The notes beneath the pieces are model-generated. The model worked only from the letters and a program-made list of their open reading frames with translations, was not told the origin of the DNA and did no database searches. Positions 15,758 to 23,757 of a DNA stretch of 64,000 nt are shown here, one piece after another (the stretch's first letter is position 1; each line of letters begins with the position of its first letter). Both the position numbers and the translations under genes were made by a program. Location: positions 1 to 64,000 of the IMG/VR virus record IMGVR_UViG_3300009160_000036; one strand, written 5' to 3'. This DNA comes from a virus.

Positions 15758-16351
15758 ATGGCAAGAGGCTACTCACAGTCCAGAAGCGAAAGCGCCCCCG
15801 ATGGCAGAGCCAAATGGGAAGCGATGCAGGGCAAGAAGAGCATTGAAGCTCTTGCCCGCGTCAAGACCCGCCTTGGCAATGGCGACGTGGGCAATGGCGT
15901 CCTCGCAGATGGGAAACTGACCCTGCGCGACGATGACATCAAGTATCTCACGGAGAGCATGATTGGTCCCAAGAACGAAATCTCCGACATGTTCGACGAA
16001 GGCTATCCCGGTAAGACTAATTACAGGGCATACGACGCGGTGCAAACCCTCCACTTCTATCCCGAAAACACCGACAAGTTCGCTGGCGACATGGCTGGCT
16101 ACATCGAGTCTGCCGCCTTCAAGCTTGAACCTAGAGACTATACCAACGACGCCAACTCTGGTGAAGCATACAATCCGGGCAGGGAGTTTGTCGAAGTTGA
16201 CCCAGAGGTCCTTCAGGCAGACTACTTGTTCGCATTTGGCGTCGAGCTGGATGACAACTCGGCGAAGCGCCTAGCAGAGTCGTTCCGGGAAGCCCTTGGC
16301 GAGTCCATCGAGCAGTGGGCTGAAGACCGAGAAGAAAGACGGAGACGCTAA
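15758..16351 (+). CDS. leader-family protein 3 (MARGYSQSRSE)
   Basis: 197 residues with the perfect leader consensus, followed by a mixed, mostly helical and acidic body and a very basic end (EDREERRRR). No domain recognised. A GTGGACA box at 15736-15742 lies 15 nt before the ATG. First gene of the largest leader cluster. Confidence 0.85.
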   Translation: MARGYSQSRSESAPDGRAKWEAMQGKKSIEALARVKTRLGNGDVGNGVLADGKLTLRDDDIKYLTESMIGPKNEISDMFDEGYPGKTNYRAYDAVQTLHFYPENTDKFAGDMAGYIESAAFKLEPRDYTNDANSGEAYNPGREFVEVDPEVLQADYLFAFGVELDDNSAKRLAESFREALGESIEQWAEDREERRRR

Positions 16352-16354
16352 TTT

Positions 16355-16912
16355 ATGGCACGAGGATACTCACAAGCAAGGTCTGAAAATCTTGATGCTG
16401 GATACAGGCTCAAGACTTTTGGCGAGAACGAGAAGCAAGGTCGGGTAGAAAAACTTGACCGGCTCGTCGAGGGGAAATACATCACCGCCAAGGCGGCCGA
16501 GGTTCTTAAGGAAGACGGGTCGCAACATGATGGTCGTTATTACAATGAGTCCTCCTTAAAAAGGACGTTTGGAAAAGACTTTTTCAAAAAGGGTTGGGTT
16601 CAAGAAAAGAGTGACTTCATCCCCAATGCCGTGATAGAGTGGAAGAATCTTGGTGGACAAATCTTTTACAAGGTTAAAGACATAGAGATGTTCGGTGGCG
16701 TGCCTTACCAGAAGGACGGCAAGTATGTCGGAATGACCTACCTTATGTCGCTTGACGAAAAGGTTCTTGCCGAGAACGGAGGCAGATACAAAACGATTAA
16801 AGAGGCGATTGATGTTCTGGAGACAAACAGCCAGATTTCCCAAAAGCAGTCGGGCGATGCAATGCAGTCTGCATACGAAGCTGCTGGAAGCCCTCGTGGT
16901 TGGTGGGAGTAA
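16355..16912 (+). CDS. leader-family protein 4 (MARGYSQARSE)
   Basis: 185 residues. After the leader comes a helical region and then a beta-rich segment (GGQIFYKVKDIEMFGG ... YVGMTYLMSL). No domain recognised. Three bases separate it from the preceding stop; there is no ribosome-binding motif. Confidence 0.83.
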   Translation: MARGYSQARSENLDAGYRLKTFGENEKQGRVEKLDRLVEGKYITAKAAEVLKEDGSQHDGRYYNESSLKRTFGKDFFKKGWVQEKSDFIPNAVIEWKNLGGQIFYKVKDIEMFGGVPYQKDGKYVGMTYLMSLDEKVLAENGGRYKTIKEAIDVLETNSQISQKQSGDAMQSAYEAAGSPRGWWE

Positions 16913-16943
16913 GCCTAGTCGTTGACAGCGACCCAAGAACACT

Positions 16944-17537
16944 ATGGCAGACAAAACCGGTATCTGTGAATGTGGCGACCCCTCTTGCACCTGCAAGCCG
17001 GGAACCTGCGACTGCATCCAGCCCTCCGAGAAGTTCCTCCCCAAGGAGGACAAGAAGCCCATTACCAACCAAACCATTAACGCCCCTGTGAATCCTACAT
17101 CTGACCCCGCCAAACAAAAGGGCGAATACAACGCCCTTGCCTCCGAAATCCCCCTCGACCTCATTCCTTACAAGGATAAGCAAGCTGCCGTCGCTGATGC
17201 TGGCAAAACCGACTTCCCCTTCTGGTCCAAGGCTATTACGCGCCTACAAGAGGCGGTGGCTCAAAACATTGAGCGCCAAGCTACCAGCCAGACCAAGTTC
17301 ACCTCAAAGCCCTGTTCTTGGAGAATCGGGAAGGATGGACTCCGGGAAGTAGCTTACAACTACATCGAAGAAGTCCGCACCGACATCAACATCTCTGGCT
17401 CTATGGCGTCCAGCCCCAAGACTATGGTGTCCTATGCCACCGTTGACAAGCGAGTGGTGCTCTCAAAGCACTTGGATGACAAGTCTGCTACCCTTGCCTC
17501 CCAGACTTACAACGAGTTCCTTGGTCTGACCAAGTAA
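16944..17537 (+). CDS. protein with metallothionein-like Cys-rich N-terminus
   Basis: 197 residues. It lacks the leader and instead begins with a Cys cluster at residues 8-24, CECGDPSCTCKPGTCDC, with three CxC pairs, which would bind several zinc or similar ions. The remainder is alpha/beta with no recognised domain. It lies between leader proteins 4 and 5. A TTGACA box at 16922-16927 is 16 nt before the ATG. Confidence 0.78.
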   Translation: MADKTGICECGDPSCTCKPGTCDCIQPSEKFLPKEDKKPITNQTINAPVNPTSDPAKQKGEYNALASEIPLDLIPYKDKQAAVADAGKTDFPFWSKAITRLQEAVAQNIERQATSQTKFTSKPCSWRIGKDGLREVAYNYIEEVRTDINISGSMASSPKTMVSYATVDKRVVLSKHLDDKSATLASQTYNEFLGLTK

Positions 17538-17541
17538 GACC

Positions 17542-18102
17542 GTGGCACGCGGTTATTCACAATCCCGGTCGGAGTCCAGCAATGCTAAAGCGGAAGCTGT
17601 CCGGGCACAGCGTGCTTCTGATGAAGTCACGTTCTCCAAGCTGGCTTCTGGGACAGACTTTCAAATGTTTGACAGTGAGGACCTAGTGGTCGGCGAGAGC
17701 GTAAAGACTCTCAATGACCTTGAGACAAAGATAGCGGATTTATTTGGCAGCGAAGACCCAGAGGACATTTATTCGAGCTTCACCGCTGATTTCATTGATA
17801 ACAACCCGGAGTTTATCAAAGAGCTTGATAAGGCCAGAGAAGGTGCTTATGAAGGCGGTAAGGAAGAAACTCCTTCTATCTATCAATCCTCTACTGCAAC
17901 CGAGCAACGTTTTGATTACTCTTTTGGCGACGGGTCAAGTGGCACCTACACAACCATCTTAAAGTTCCCCGGCGCGCCGTCTATTGAGATGAAATGGTCT
18001 GTTGAAATGAGCGTATCATACGATTATGACTATAAAAGAGACGAAGAGAACGAAAGCATCTCCTACCGAACAAGGGTAAAAAACGTAAGAATACTAACAT
18101 AA
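17542..18102 (+). CDS. leader-family protein 5 (GTG start, ARGYSQSRSE)
   Basis: 186 residues. The leader is perfect but the start codon is GTG, showing that the peptide rather than the exact DNA is retained. Acidic helical middle, then a beta-rich C-terminal third (TYTTILKFPGAPSIEMKWSV). TAATG overlap with the next gene. Confidence 0.82.
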   Translation: MARGYSQSRSESSNAKAEAVRAQRASDEVTFSKLASGTDFQMFDSEDLVVGESVKTLNDLETKIADLFGSEDPEDIYSSFTADFIDNNPEFIKELDKAREGAYEGGKEETPSIYQSSTATEQRFDYSFGDGSSGTYTTILKFPGAPSIEMKWSVEMSVSYDYDYKRDEENESISYRTRVKNVRILT

Positions 18103-18818
18103 TGGCACGCGGCAACTCCACACGGCGCAACCTTGCGCCCGAAGACATCTCCAAGCTCATCCGGGGAGACAAGACCGCATTGCAGGCTAATGCCGCCAAG
18201 GGTGGTAATGCTCCTGCCGCACAGCCCAATCCTACGGCTCCGGCAGCGACAACACCCACTCCGGTTCCGCAGAACCCGAATGTTCCCACCACTATACCCC
18301 TGACGCAGGCAGAGGTTGATGCAATCAAGGCAGAGTTTGCTGCCGACGAAGCCAAGGAAGTCGCCTTCAAGAAGTATTTCCAGAACCTACAAGACAAGGC
18401 AGAGTTTGACTCCGAGCAGGCAGCCGAAGCTGCACGCGAAGCCGCGTTTAAGGCTTACGTTGAAGGTCAGAGAAGTCTTGCCGAAGCTGCGGCTCTCGCC
18501 TCGCCAAAGAACGCTCAAAAGGCAGGACTCGCCAATGCCAACAAGGAAGAAAAGGGCAAAAAGAAGGAAAAGAGCGGCAAGGAAAAGGCAGGCGAAAAAC
18601 CGTGGTATCTCCGCTCTGGCAGAGGTCCGGGAAGCATTTTATTTGGTCGTGGCAAATCGGGCAACATCAATGAAATTAGCACAGTTGGTGGTGGTGCAGA
18701 AGAGTTTGCGGTGGAAGCCTTGAACAACCTACGGAAGAAGGCGGGCGTCTCCAAGAACTTTCTTCTGGGCAAGGCAGGCCCCTCTGCCCCATCAGCTCCA
18801 TCTGGTCCCTCGAAGTAA
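18102..18818 (+). CDS. leader-family protein 6, degenerate leader (MARGNSTRR)
   Basis: 238 residues. The leader is only partly kept (MARGNSTRRN; no RSE). It is followed by a Pro/Ala/Thr-rich linker (about residues 35-65), an Ala/Glu-rich helix and a Lys-rich stretch, ending SAPSAPSGPSK. Low-complexity composition suggests a disordered or structural protein. Confidence 0.78.
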   Translation: MARGNSTRRNLAPEDISKLIRGDKTALQANAAKGGNAPAAQPNPTAPAATTPTPVPQNPNVPTTIPLTQAEVDAIKAEFAADEAKEVAFKKYFQNLQDKAEFDSEQAAEAAREAAFKAYVEGQRSLAEAAALASPKNAQKAGLANANKEEKGKKKEKSGKEKAGEKPWYLRSGRGPGSILFGRGKSGNINEISTVGGGAEEFAVEALNNLRKKAGVSKNFLLGKAGPSAPSAPSGPSK

Positions 18819-18842
18819 GGTGGACAGAAATCAAGTGCTACT

Positions 18843-19490
18843 ATGGCACGTGGTTATTCCCAATCGAGGTCGGAAGATTTGCGCGAACGTAATGAGTTAC
18901 GTGAAGCCGACAAGCCCCAGACGCCCCCCAAGGGAATTAGCGCCAAGCAGATTGATTCTATCTCTGACCCCCTAATCAAGGCGTTGGTCAGACAATCTCC
19001 CATTCTTCCTTCCAAGAGTCCAAGAAATCCCGGAGATAAGGATGTTCTGCCTCTGGATGCCATCTTTGAGTCGGTTTCGGAAGCCATCCCGTCGACCGAT
19101 TTCCTTGAAAAGGAATACAGCAATCGAGCTAAGGCAGCCTATGCTGCTATTGCAACGGATATGCTTGAGCTTAACCTGCTTCAAGCGGAACGCGCTGGTC
19201 GCGTCCGGGCGGCAGCCGAGTATGGTCCCAAGGACGAGGAAGAAGTGGCGGCTCGTATGGACAAGCAAATTGCCGAAATCAAGTCGTCCCTTAAGGACAA
19301 CATCCGTGACCTAGATGAGCAGACGGGCGGCGAACTTGGCATTAAGAGCATGGTTCAAGACTTGGCATACCAGATTACCCAAGGCGTGAGAAACGGCCTT
19401 GAAAAGGGCAATGGCAAGAAGTATGCCCCCACCGAAACGAGAGAGCGCAAGAAGCAGCTCGACTCACTCTACAACTTTATTAGCCAATAA
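18843..19490 (+). CDS. leader-family protein 7 (MARGYSQSRSE)
   Basis: 215 residues, perfect leader, then mostly long charged helices. No domain recognised. A GTGGACA box (18820-18826) sits exactly 16 nt before the ATG. Confidence 0.84.
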   Translation: MARGYSQSRSEDLRERNELREADKPQTPPKGISAKQIDSISDPLIKALVRQSPILPSKSPRNPGDKDVLPLDAIFESVSEAIPSTDFLEKEYSNRAKAAYAAIATDMLELNLLQAERAGRVRAAAEYGPKDEEEVAARMDKQIAEIKSSLKDNIRDLDEQTGGELGIKSMVQDLAYQITQGVRNGLEKGNGKKYAPTETRERKKQLDSLYNFISQ

Positions 19491-19493
19491 CCT

Positions 19494-19898
19494 ATGCAAG
19501 CCTGCGAAGAAGCCACACAGCTCATCATGTCCTTGACCGCGCAAGTTGCGCAACTCAAGCAGATGACCAGCGTCGAACACATCTCCCGCCAGCAGATTGT
19601 CTCTACCGGAGAGGACATCCTCCAAGCTTGGATTAAGGGCGAGAAGCATTCGCCTGTCCTACACGCTCGGTGGAAGGAAGCGACTGACCCAAAGACCATC
19701 GACAAGAAGTTTAAGCAGATTGCCAAAGAGTATGAGGCAAAGCTCGCCGAGGTTGAAAAAGCCAAAGGCGTCCTGAAACAGCACGAAGCCGACCAAGCAG
19801 ACCCCAAGATGCCGACGATTAAAGAACCGGCAGGCCCGCAAGAAGTCCCGTCGGACATCCCTGCTATTGAGCAACCTAAAAAGGGGAAGGGCAAATAA
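19494..19898 (+). CDS. helical protein without leader
   Basis: 134 residues, MQACEEATQLIMSLTAQVAQ onward. Helical with a central coiled coil and a Pro/Lys-rich tail (EQPKKGKGK). It is embedded in the leader cluster but starts differently, so it may act on, or chaperone, neighbouring products; that is a guess. Confidence 0.7.
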   Translation: MQACEEATQLIMSLTAQVAQLKQMTSVEHISRQQIVSTGEDILQAWIKGEKHSPVLHARWKEATDPKTIDKKFKQIAKEYEAKLAEVEKAKGVLKQHEADQADPKMPTIKEPAGPQEVPSDIPAIEQPKKGKGK

Positions 19899-19899
19899 G

Positions 19900-20559
19900 A
19901 TGGCCAGAGGATACGGAAAAGCCGGCAGCGAATCCCAAGCATATGGCGGCAGGGGTTCTGGCGGCGTTAATTGGATTATTAGCAAGGATGCCCACGACAA
20001 TCGCATCGAAGACAACATCAAGAGCAACGCGTATGGCCCTACGCTCAGGGGCAACCTTGGCAACGATGTGGCTGTTGCCAAACAAGCCGTCTTAAAGGAT
20101 GCTCAACGCAAAGAGCTGATTGACCAGAAGTTTGAAGCCAAGGAGAAGGCCACCGCCCTCCGAGGAAAATTAAAAGACTTTGACTTTGAAGATGGAGACG
20201 CTGTGGATGCCGCCCTACCTCGCTATCCGGGCGAACACGGTAAGGACATCTATCAGATGTTTGACGAGTCTCTGGATAGCCGAACGCGTGCCGCCATTGA
20301 CCGTGATGAGCGCCGGCAAGCCCAAGACGATGGCGTCGGGGGTGGCGATGGATACTCCCGCAGAGCGGAAGAGTTTGCCAAGTTCACCAAGGAGCTGCTT
20401 ACGGAAAGAACGGCCACCACGTCTTCCTCTTTTCAGTATCAGCGAGACGGCATCGGTGGCATCATCGCCCAATACAACCGAGACATCTTCAAGCGAGAGA
20501 AGGACATCTTCAACGATGCGGAGAATAAGGTGTATCGCTCGCAGAACCCCGAAGCTTAA
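19900..20559 (+). CDS. leader-family protein 8 (MARGYGKAGSE)
   Basis: 219 residues. The leader is diverged in the middle but keeps MARGY and SE, followed by a Gly-rich spacer (SQAYGGRGSGGVNW) and a charged helical body. An ATG 11 codons upstream is in frame but overlaps the previous gene. Confidence 0.83.
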   Translation: MARGYGKAGSESQAYGGRGSGGVNWIISKDAHDNRIEDNIKSNAYGPTLRGNLGNDVAVAKQAVLKDAQRKELIDQKFEAKEKATALRGKLKDFDFEDGDAVDAALPRYPGEHGKDIYQMFDESLDSRTRAAIDRDERRQAQDDGVGGGDGYSRRAEEFAKFTKELLTERTATTSSSFQYQRDGIGGIIAQYNRDIFKREKDIFNDAENKVYRSQNPEA

Positions 20560-20562
20560 TCT

Positions 20563-21054
20563 ATGGCACGTGGCTACTCCAGTGCTATGACCGAATCGGA
20601 ACGCGTCATTACGGGCAAGAAGACAAAGCCTAGTGACCCGGCATACGAGCCTGTCCAGATGGATGGCGACTTGGTGCGCCGCAAGAACGGCTTCAAAGCC
20701 CCGCAGCTCCAACCCGACTTTAAGCCAGATAAAGTGTATGCGGAGATTGGAATGAAGTATCTCCGCGCCGACCAGAAGCTTACCGACCAATCCCCCTCCG
20801 AGAACATTAAGGAGAATGACCCCTATTGGTTCATCGCGGCCGCAAAGGAAACTCCGCGCCAGCGTTGGCTGGAAATCGGAGATGAAGGCATCCGTGCCAA
20901 CCTGCGTTCGGCTGGATTCAAGGATTGGGCTAATGTCGATGGAGTTGGACCTGACCGGTTGATGGCATCTTGGATGCTCAACTCGAAGTTCTTTGACCTT
21001 TCTGGCAAGGTTCCGGTGCAGATAGCGCCTATCCCGAAGACGTTCACCAAGTAA
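20563..21054 (+). CDS. leader-family protein 9 (MARGYSSAMTESE)
   Basis: 163 residues. Leader variant with Glu at 11 and 13. The body is alpha/beta with an aromatic segment (DPYWFIAAAKETPRQRWLEIGD). No domain recognised. Convergent with the minus-strand gene at 21055. Confidence 0.82.
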   Translation: MARGYSSAMTESERVITGKKTKPSDPAYEPVQMDGDLVRRKNGFKAPQLQPDFKPDKVYAEIGMKYLRADQKLTDQSPSENIKENDPYWFIAAAKETPRQRWLEIGDEGIRANLRSAGFKDWANVDGVGPDRLMASWMLNSKFFDLSGKVPVQIAPIPKTFTK

Positions 21055-21465
21055 CTAAATCGGCAGCTCGGTCTTGGCGATGTGGTGCAGCTCCGAAATG
21101 GGGATGACCAGCATTCTGGACGCCTTATCGTCCCCGCCGTTTACGATGCGTGCTTTATAATCCGAAGGGTTTTTTATAGCTTTCCGGAGGAACGCCTTCA
21201 GTTGGACGGTAGGCCATCCATACATCCCGACAACAGACCCATCCTTGGAGAGCAATTGCACCCAGAAGTCAGACTCGGTGGTAGAGATGCCAGAGGCTTT
21301 GCCTCGGCACCAATACTCGAAGACAATGTTGCCCGTCGTAAACCATTGGTCGCGCTCGGTCTTGACCTCAATCTTCATACCGCCCGAAGTGCCTAGCATC
21401 TTCAACCATTGTTCGCCGGCTTGACCAAACTTTAAGTCGAGGTCGAACTTTGGATTCCAGCTCAT
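21055..21465 (-). CDS. PD-(D/E)XK-like phage nuclease candidate
   Basis: 136 residues. A D..FG..GE start (DLDLKFGQAGEQWL) is followed by KIEVKTERDQWFTTGNIVFEYWCRGKASGI. The E-x-K strand after an upstream acidic residue, and the TGN..FEY..GK.SGI segment, match a phage nuclease family of the restriction-endonuclease fold. A single minus-strand gene within the plus-strand leader cluster, which suggests independent acquisition. Possible role in host DNA degradation or branch cleavage. Confidence 0.7.
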   Translation of the reverse strand: MSWNPKFDLDLKFGQAGEQWLKMLGTSGGMKIEVKTERDQWFTTGNIVFEYWCRGKASGISTTESDFWVQLLSKDGSVVGMYGWPTVQLKAFLRKAIKNPSDYKARIVNGGDDKASRMLVIPISELHHIAKTELPI

Positions 21466-21508
21466 TGTGTCTTGACGAGTGGTATGGTCGTTTGTTCACT
21501 ACTTGTCA

Positions 21509-21769
21509 ATGGAAGAAGAGCGCAAAACGCGATTGGAGAAAATGGACACCAAGTCGCTGAACAATTACAGGTTCATCCTACAATCCATAGCGGGGGACAT
21601 CAAGCTTACCGAGAAGAACATGAAGCTGCTTGTGAACCAGAACACCTTGGACCTGACCCCGACGCTTTTATCTGGGACTGACACCGGAGCGCAAGAACGC
21701 GTCCATGCGGCGTCCACCGTCATCGAGGCTCTCAATAGGATACGCCAGCTCATTGACACGCTGCCATAA
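21509..21769 (+). CDS. small helical protein
   Basis: 86 residues from MEEERKTRLEKMDTKSLN, helical throughout. A GTG 10 codons upstream is an alternative start. A TTGACG element at 21473-21478 lies in the divergent gap with the nuclease gene. Confidence 0.65.
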   Translation: MEEERKTRLEKMDTKSLNNYRFILQSIAGDIKLTEKNMKLLVNQNTLDLTPTLLSGTDTGAQERVHAASTVIEALNRIRQLIDTLP

Positions 21770-21773
21770 TCAA

Positions 21774-22556
21774 ATGGCGCGGGGTTATTCACAAAGCAAA
21801 AGCGAGCTTAACACCGATTATGGTCGGGAAAATCAATTGCTGAAAGAAGACCTTCCCCGGAATCCTATTATGAAGACCACCGTCGAGCAGGAGCGCGACT
21901 ATTGGCCGATGATTAGAAAGTTTTACGCCGATGAAGCCAAGGCAATAGACAAAGAATACAAGCCAATGGTAGCCAAGGTGAAGAAGCTCCCAGCCGACGA
22001 GCGCATTAAAGTAATGGGGGCTATTGAAAGATTGCAAGACCTAGTTGGGCAACATGTTAATCGCTACATGAGCGACATCAATGAGGGGCAATCTGGCAAC
22101 CTTGTTGAAATCAATCGGGCAGACACCTTAAAACAGAGGATTGTCGAGCGCATCGAGCAACTCCCAGAATGGGTCAGAAGCACGATGTATGCCCCGGCAG
22201 ATAAGATTGGAGAGCTTTCGAGGGGGGCAGATAGACCTACGCTTACTTCGGTTGAGGGCGGAGGCAATATTGGCTCATTTACCGACAGCCCAACCCAAGC
22301 TGCCAATTTTGGCAAAGGGACAGGGACTTATGGCATCCAGCGTTTCTACACAGCCAAGGACATCGACTCTTTTGACAAGATTATTGACCTCCAGAGAGTA
22401 GCCAGATTTGCCTATGCTTTTAGCGCCAATGAAGAGAACGACTTTATCAAAGAAACCGTTCGTGATGAGCGCGAGTATTTGGTTACTGGCATCAAGTGGA
22501 AAGAATCCACTTTAAAAGAGCAGATTGGGACTGAGCGGTCTAAGGCTACCATATGA
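21774..22556 (+). CDS. leader-family protein 10 with ADP-ribosyltransferase-like domain
   Basis: 260 residues with leader MARGYSQSKSE. The C-terminal half fits the R-S-E pattern of arginine-type ADP-ribosyltransferases: an Arg in ELSRGADRP (about residue 150), then GSFTDSPTQAANFG (about 167-180, the S-F-T motif followed by Ala and Phe), and an E-x-E-like DEREYLVTG (about 231-239). T4 Alt is an injected transferase carried in the head by a short N-terminal targeting peptide, so this protein suits the cargo idea well. The assignment is by motif order only; structure prediction would decide it. Confidence 0.8.
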   Translation: MARGYSQSKSELNTDYGRENQLLKEDLPRNPIMKTTVEQERDYWPMIRKFYADEAKAIDKEYKPMVAKVKKLPADERIKVMGAIERLQDLVGQHVNRYMSDINEGQSGNLVEINRADTLKQRIVERIEQLPEWVRSTMYAPADKIGELSRGADRPTLTSVEGGGNIGSFTDSPTQAANFGKGTGTYGIQRFYTAKDIDSFDKIIDLQRVARFAYAFSANEENDFIKETVRDEREYLVTGIKWKESTLKEQIGTERSKATI

Positions 22557-22918
22557 CCACCCTTGGAGACTTTGCGCTCGGAACACCATCGCCCCGGAGG
22601 GCAGATGCCCGCCTTATCACCAAAATCGTAGATGGGGTAGAGTTCACAGGAAGCGTCATTATGCGGTGGTCGACGGCAGATACCCTTTACCTAGAAAGCT
22701 TGCGGGCAATCACGCGTGGCGGGGGCAAGACGACCTTGGACGCCGTAATAGAGGTAGCGGACAGGAATCAGGTGAACCTCGCCTTGTTCGCCCAGCCATA
22801 CGACGCAAACCGCTGCACAGTCCGGATGACCAAGAAGAAGCTCATCGCATGGTATGAGCGCTTCGGCTTCGAGCATAGGACCAACGGCTTTATGGTCCGC
22901 AAGCCGTTGACAAAATAG
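22553..22918 (+). CDS. GNAT-like N-acetyltransferase domain protein A
   Basis: 121 residues. GGGKTTLDAVIEVADRNQVN, LALFAQPYD and LIAWYERFGFEH ... GFMVRKP follow the order of the C-terminal half of a GNAT fold (acetyl-CoA helix, then a strand and the YxxxGF motif). The protein at 58605-59021 has the same layout, so they are paralogues. Overlaps the ADP-ribosyltransferase-like gene by 4 bases. Substrate unknown; it might modify that neighbour. Confidence 0.68.
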   Translation: MTTLGDFALGTPSPRRADARLITKIVDGVEFTGSVIMRWSTADTLYLESLRAITRGGGKTTLDAVIEVADRNQVNLALFAQPYDANRCTVRMTKKKLIAWYERFGFEHRTNGFMVRKPLTK

Positions 22919-22928
22919 CAAGATTACT

Positions 22929-23663
22929 ATGGCAAGAGGTTATTCGCAGGCTAAATCCGAGGAAAGCAGAGAAATGCGCCGTCAAGGCCAAGCTCTTATT
23001 GATAAGGCACAGGCTATTGAAGCCAAGGAGATGGCCGATAAGGTTATCGCCAAGGAAGCAAAAGCCCAAAACCTTGAACCGGGCCGCGACCCGATGCGTG
23101 CGCTCAACCAGACGGCAGCCCTATTGACGGCAGGACCTTCGGAAGAGGATAAGAATATCCGTGGTGGCTATGATGCCGAGAGATTCAACCGCCGGAAGGC
23201 CGATGCCGAAGCCCGTCTTATGAAGGTGAAGGAAGTCCTAGAAGCGTCGAAGAACAATAAGGAGTTCTTTGAGAAGCTGGGCGAAGCCAAGGAAATGACC
23301 ATCGAGGGCAATTACTCCGTCGAGAAAGGTCTTCTTTACAACGGCAACCTTGGTGGCAAGAAGCGTGCAGAGCAGTTCCTAGAATCGGTCAAAGAAGGAC
23401 TCAAGGAAGGTTCTTTCGGCGACGCGTTTCGTCAGGCCAAGGTCACGTTCAAGGGCTCCCGCAAGGATGAGGTTCGGGTGGACTTCCCGGCTGGGACCGA
23501 GCTACCTCGCCGCTCCGACCTACGCTCCGCAATCAGAAGCTTGGGAACGGCGATGACATACACGCAGACGGAGCAGTATGGCGATGGCTTTGGCCATACC
23601 CCGATGCCCAAGGTGACCTTCCGGGTCGGTGGCGAAGAAGTCGATACCATCGACTACATGTAA
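22929..23663 (+). CDS. leader-family protein 11 (MARGYSQAKSE)
   Basis: 244 residues. Beyond the leader, residues 12-50 (MRRQGQALIDKAQAIEAKE) resemble the same part of leader protein 22 at 61875 (MRKEATRLIDAAQKIEAKE). These two are therefore true paralogues over more than the leader. The C-terminal region is beta-rich (PKVTFRVGGEEVDTIDYM). TTGACA at 22907-22912 is 16 nt before the ATG. Confidence 0.84.
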   Translation: MARGYSQAKSEESREMRRQGQALIDKAQAIEAKEMADKVIAKEAKAQNLEPGRDPMRALNQTAALLTAGPSEEDKNIRGGYDAERFNRRKADAEARLMKVKEVLEASKNNKEFFEKLGEAKEMTIEGNYSVEKGLLYNGNLGGKKRAEQFLESVKEGLKEGSFGDAFRQAKVTFKGSRKDEVRVDFPAGTELPRRSDLRSAIRSLGTAMTYTQTEQYGDGFGHTPMPKVTFRVGGEEVDTIDYM

Positions 23664-23757
23664 TTGGGCGGTTGCCCCATGCGCTCTCCACGCGCCACCC
23701 ACCGGGAAACCACCGGTCACCCACGCGCCAACCCTGCGCTCCCCACCCATGCCCCAC
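23664..23757. other. GC-rich convergent intergenic region with short repeats
   Basis: 94 bases between converging genes. Contains ACCGG/CCGGT (hairpin with 7-base loop around 23700) and two direct copies each of cacgcgcca and tgcgctc. A bidirectional terminator is likely; no T-run is evident on either strand. Confidence 0.4.
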
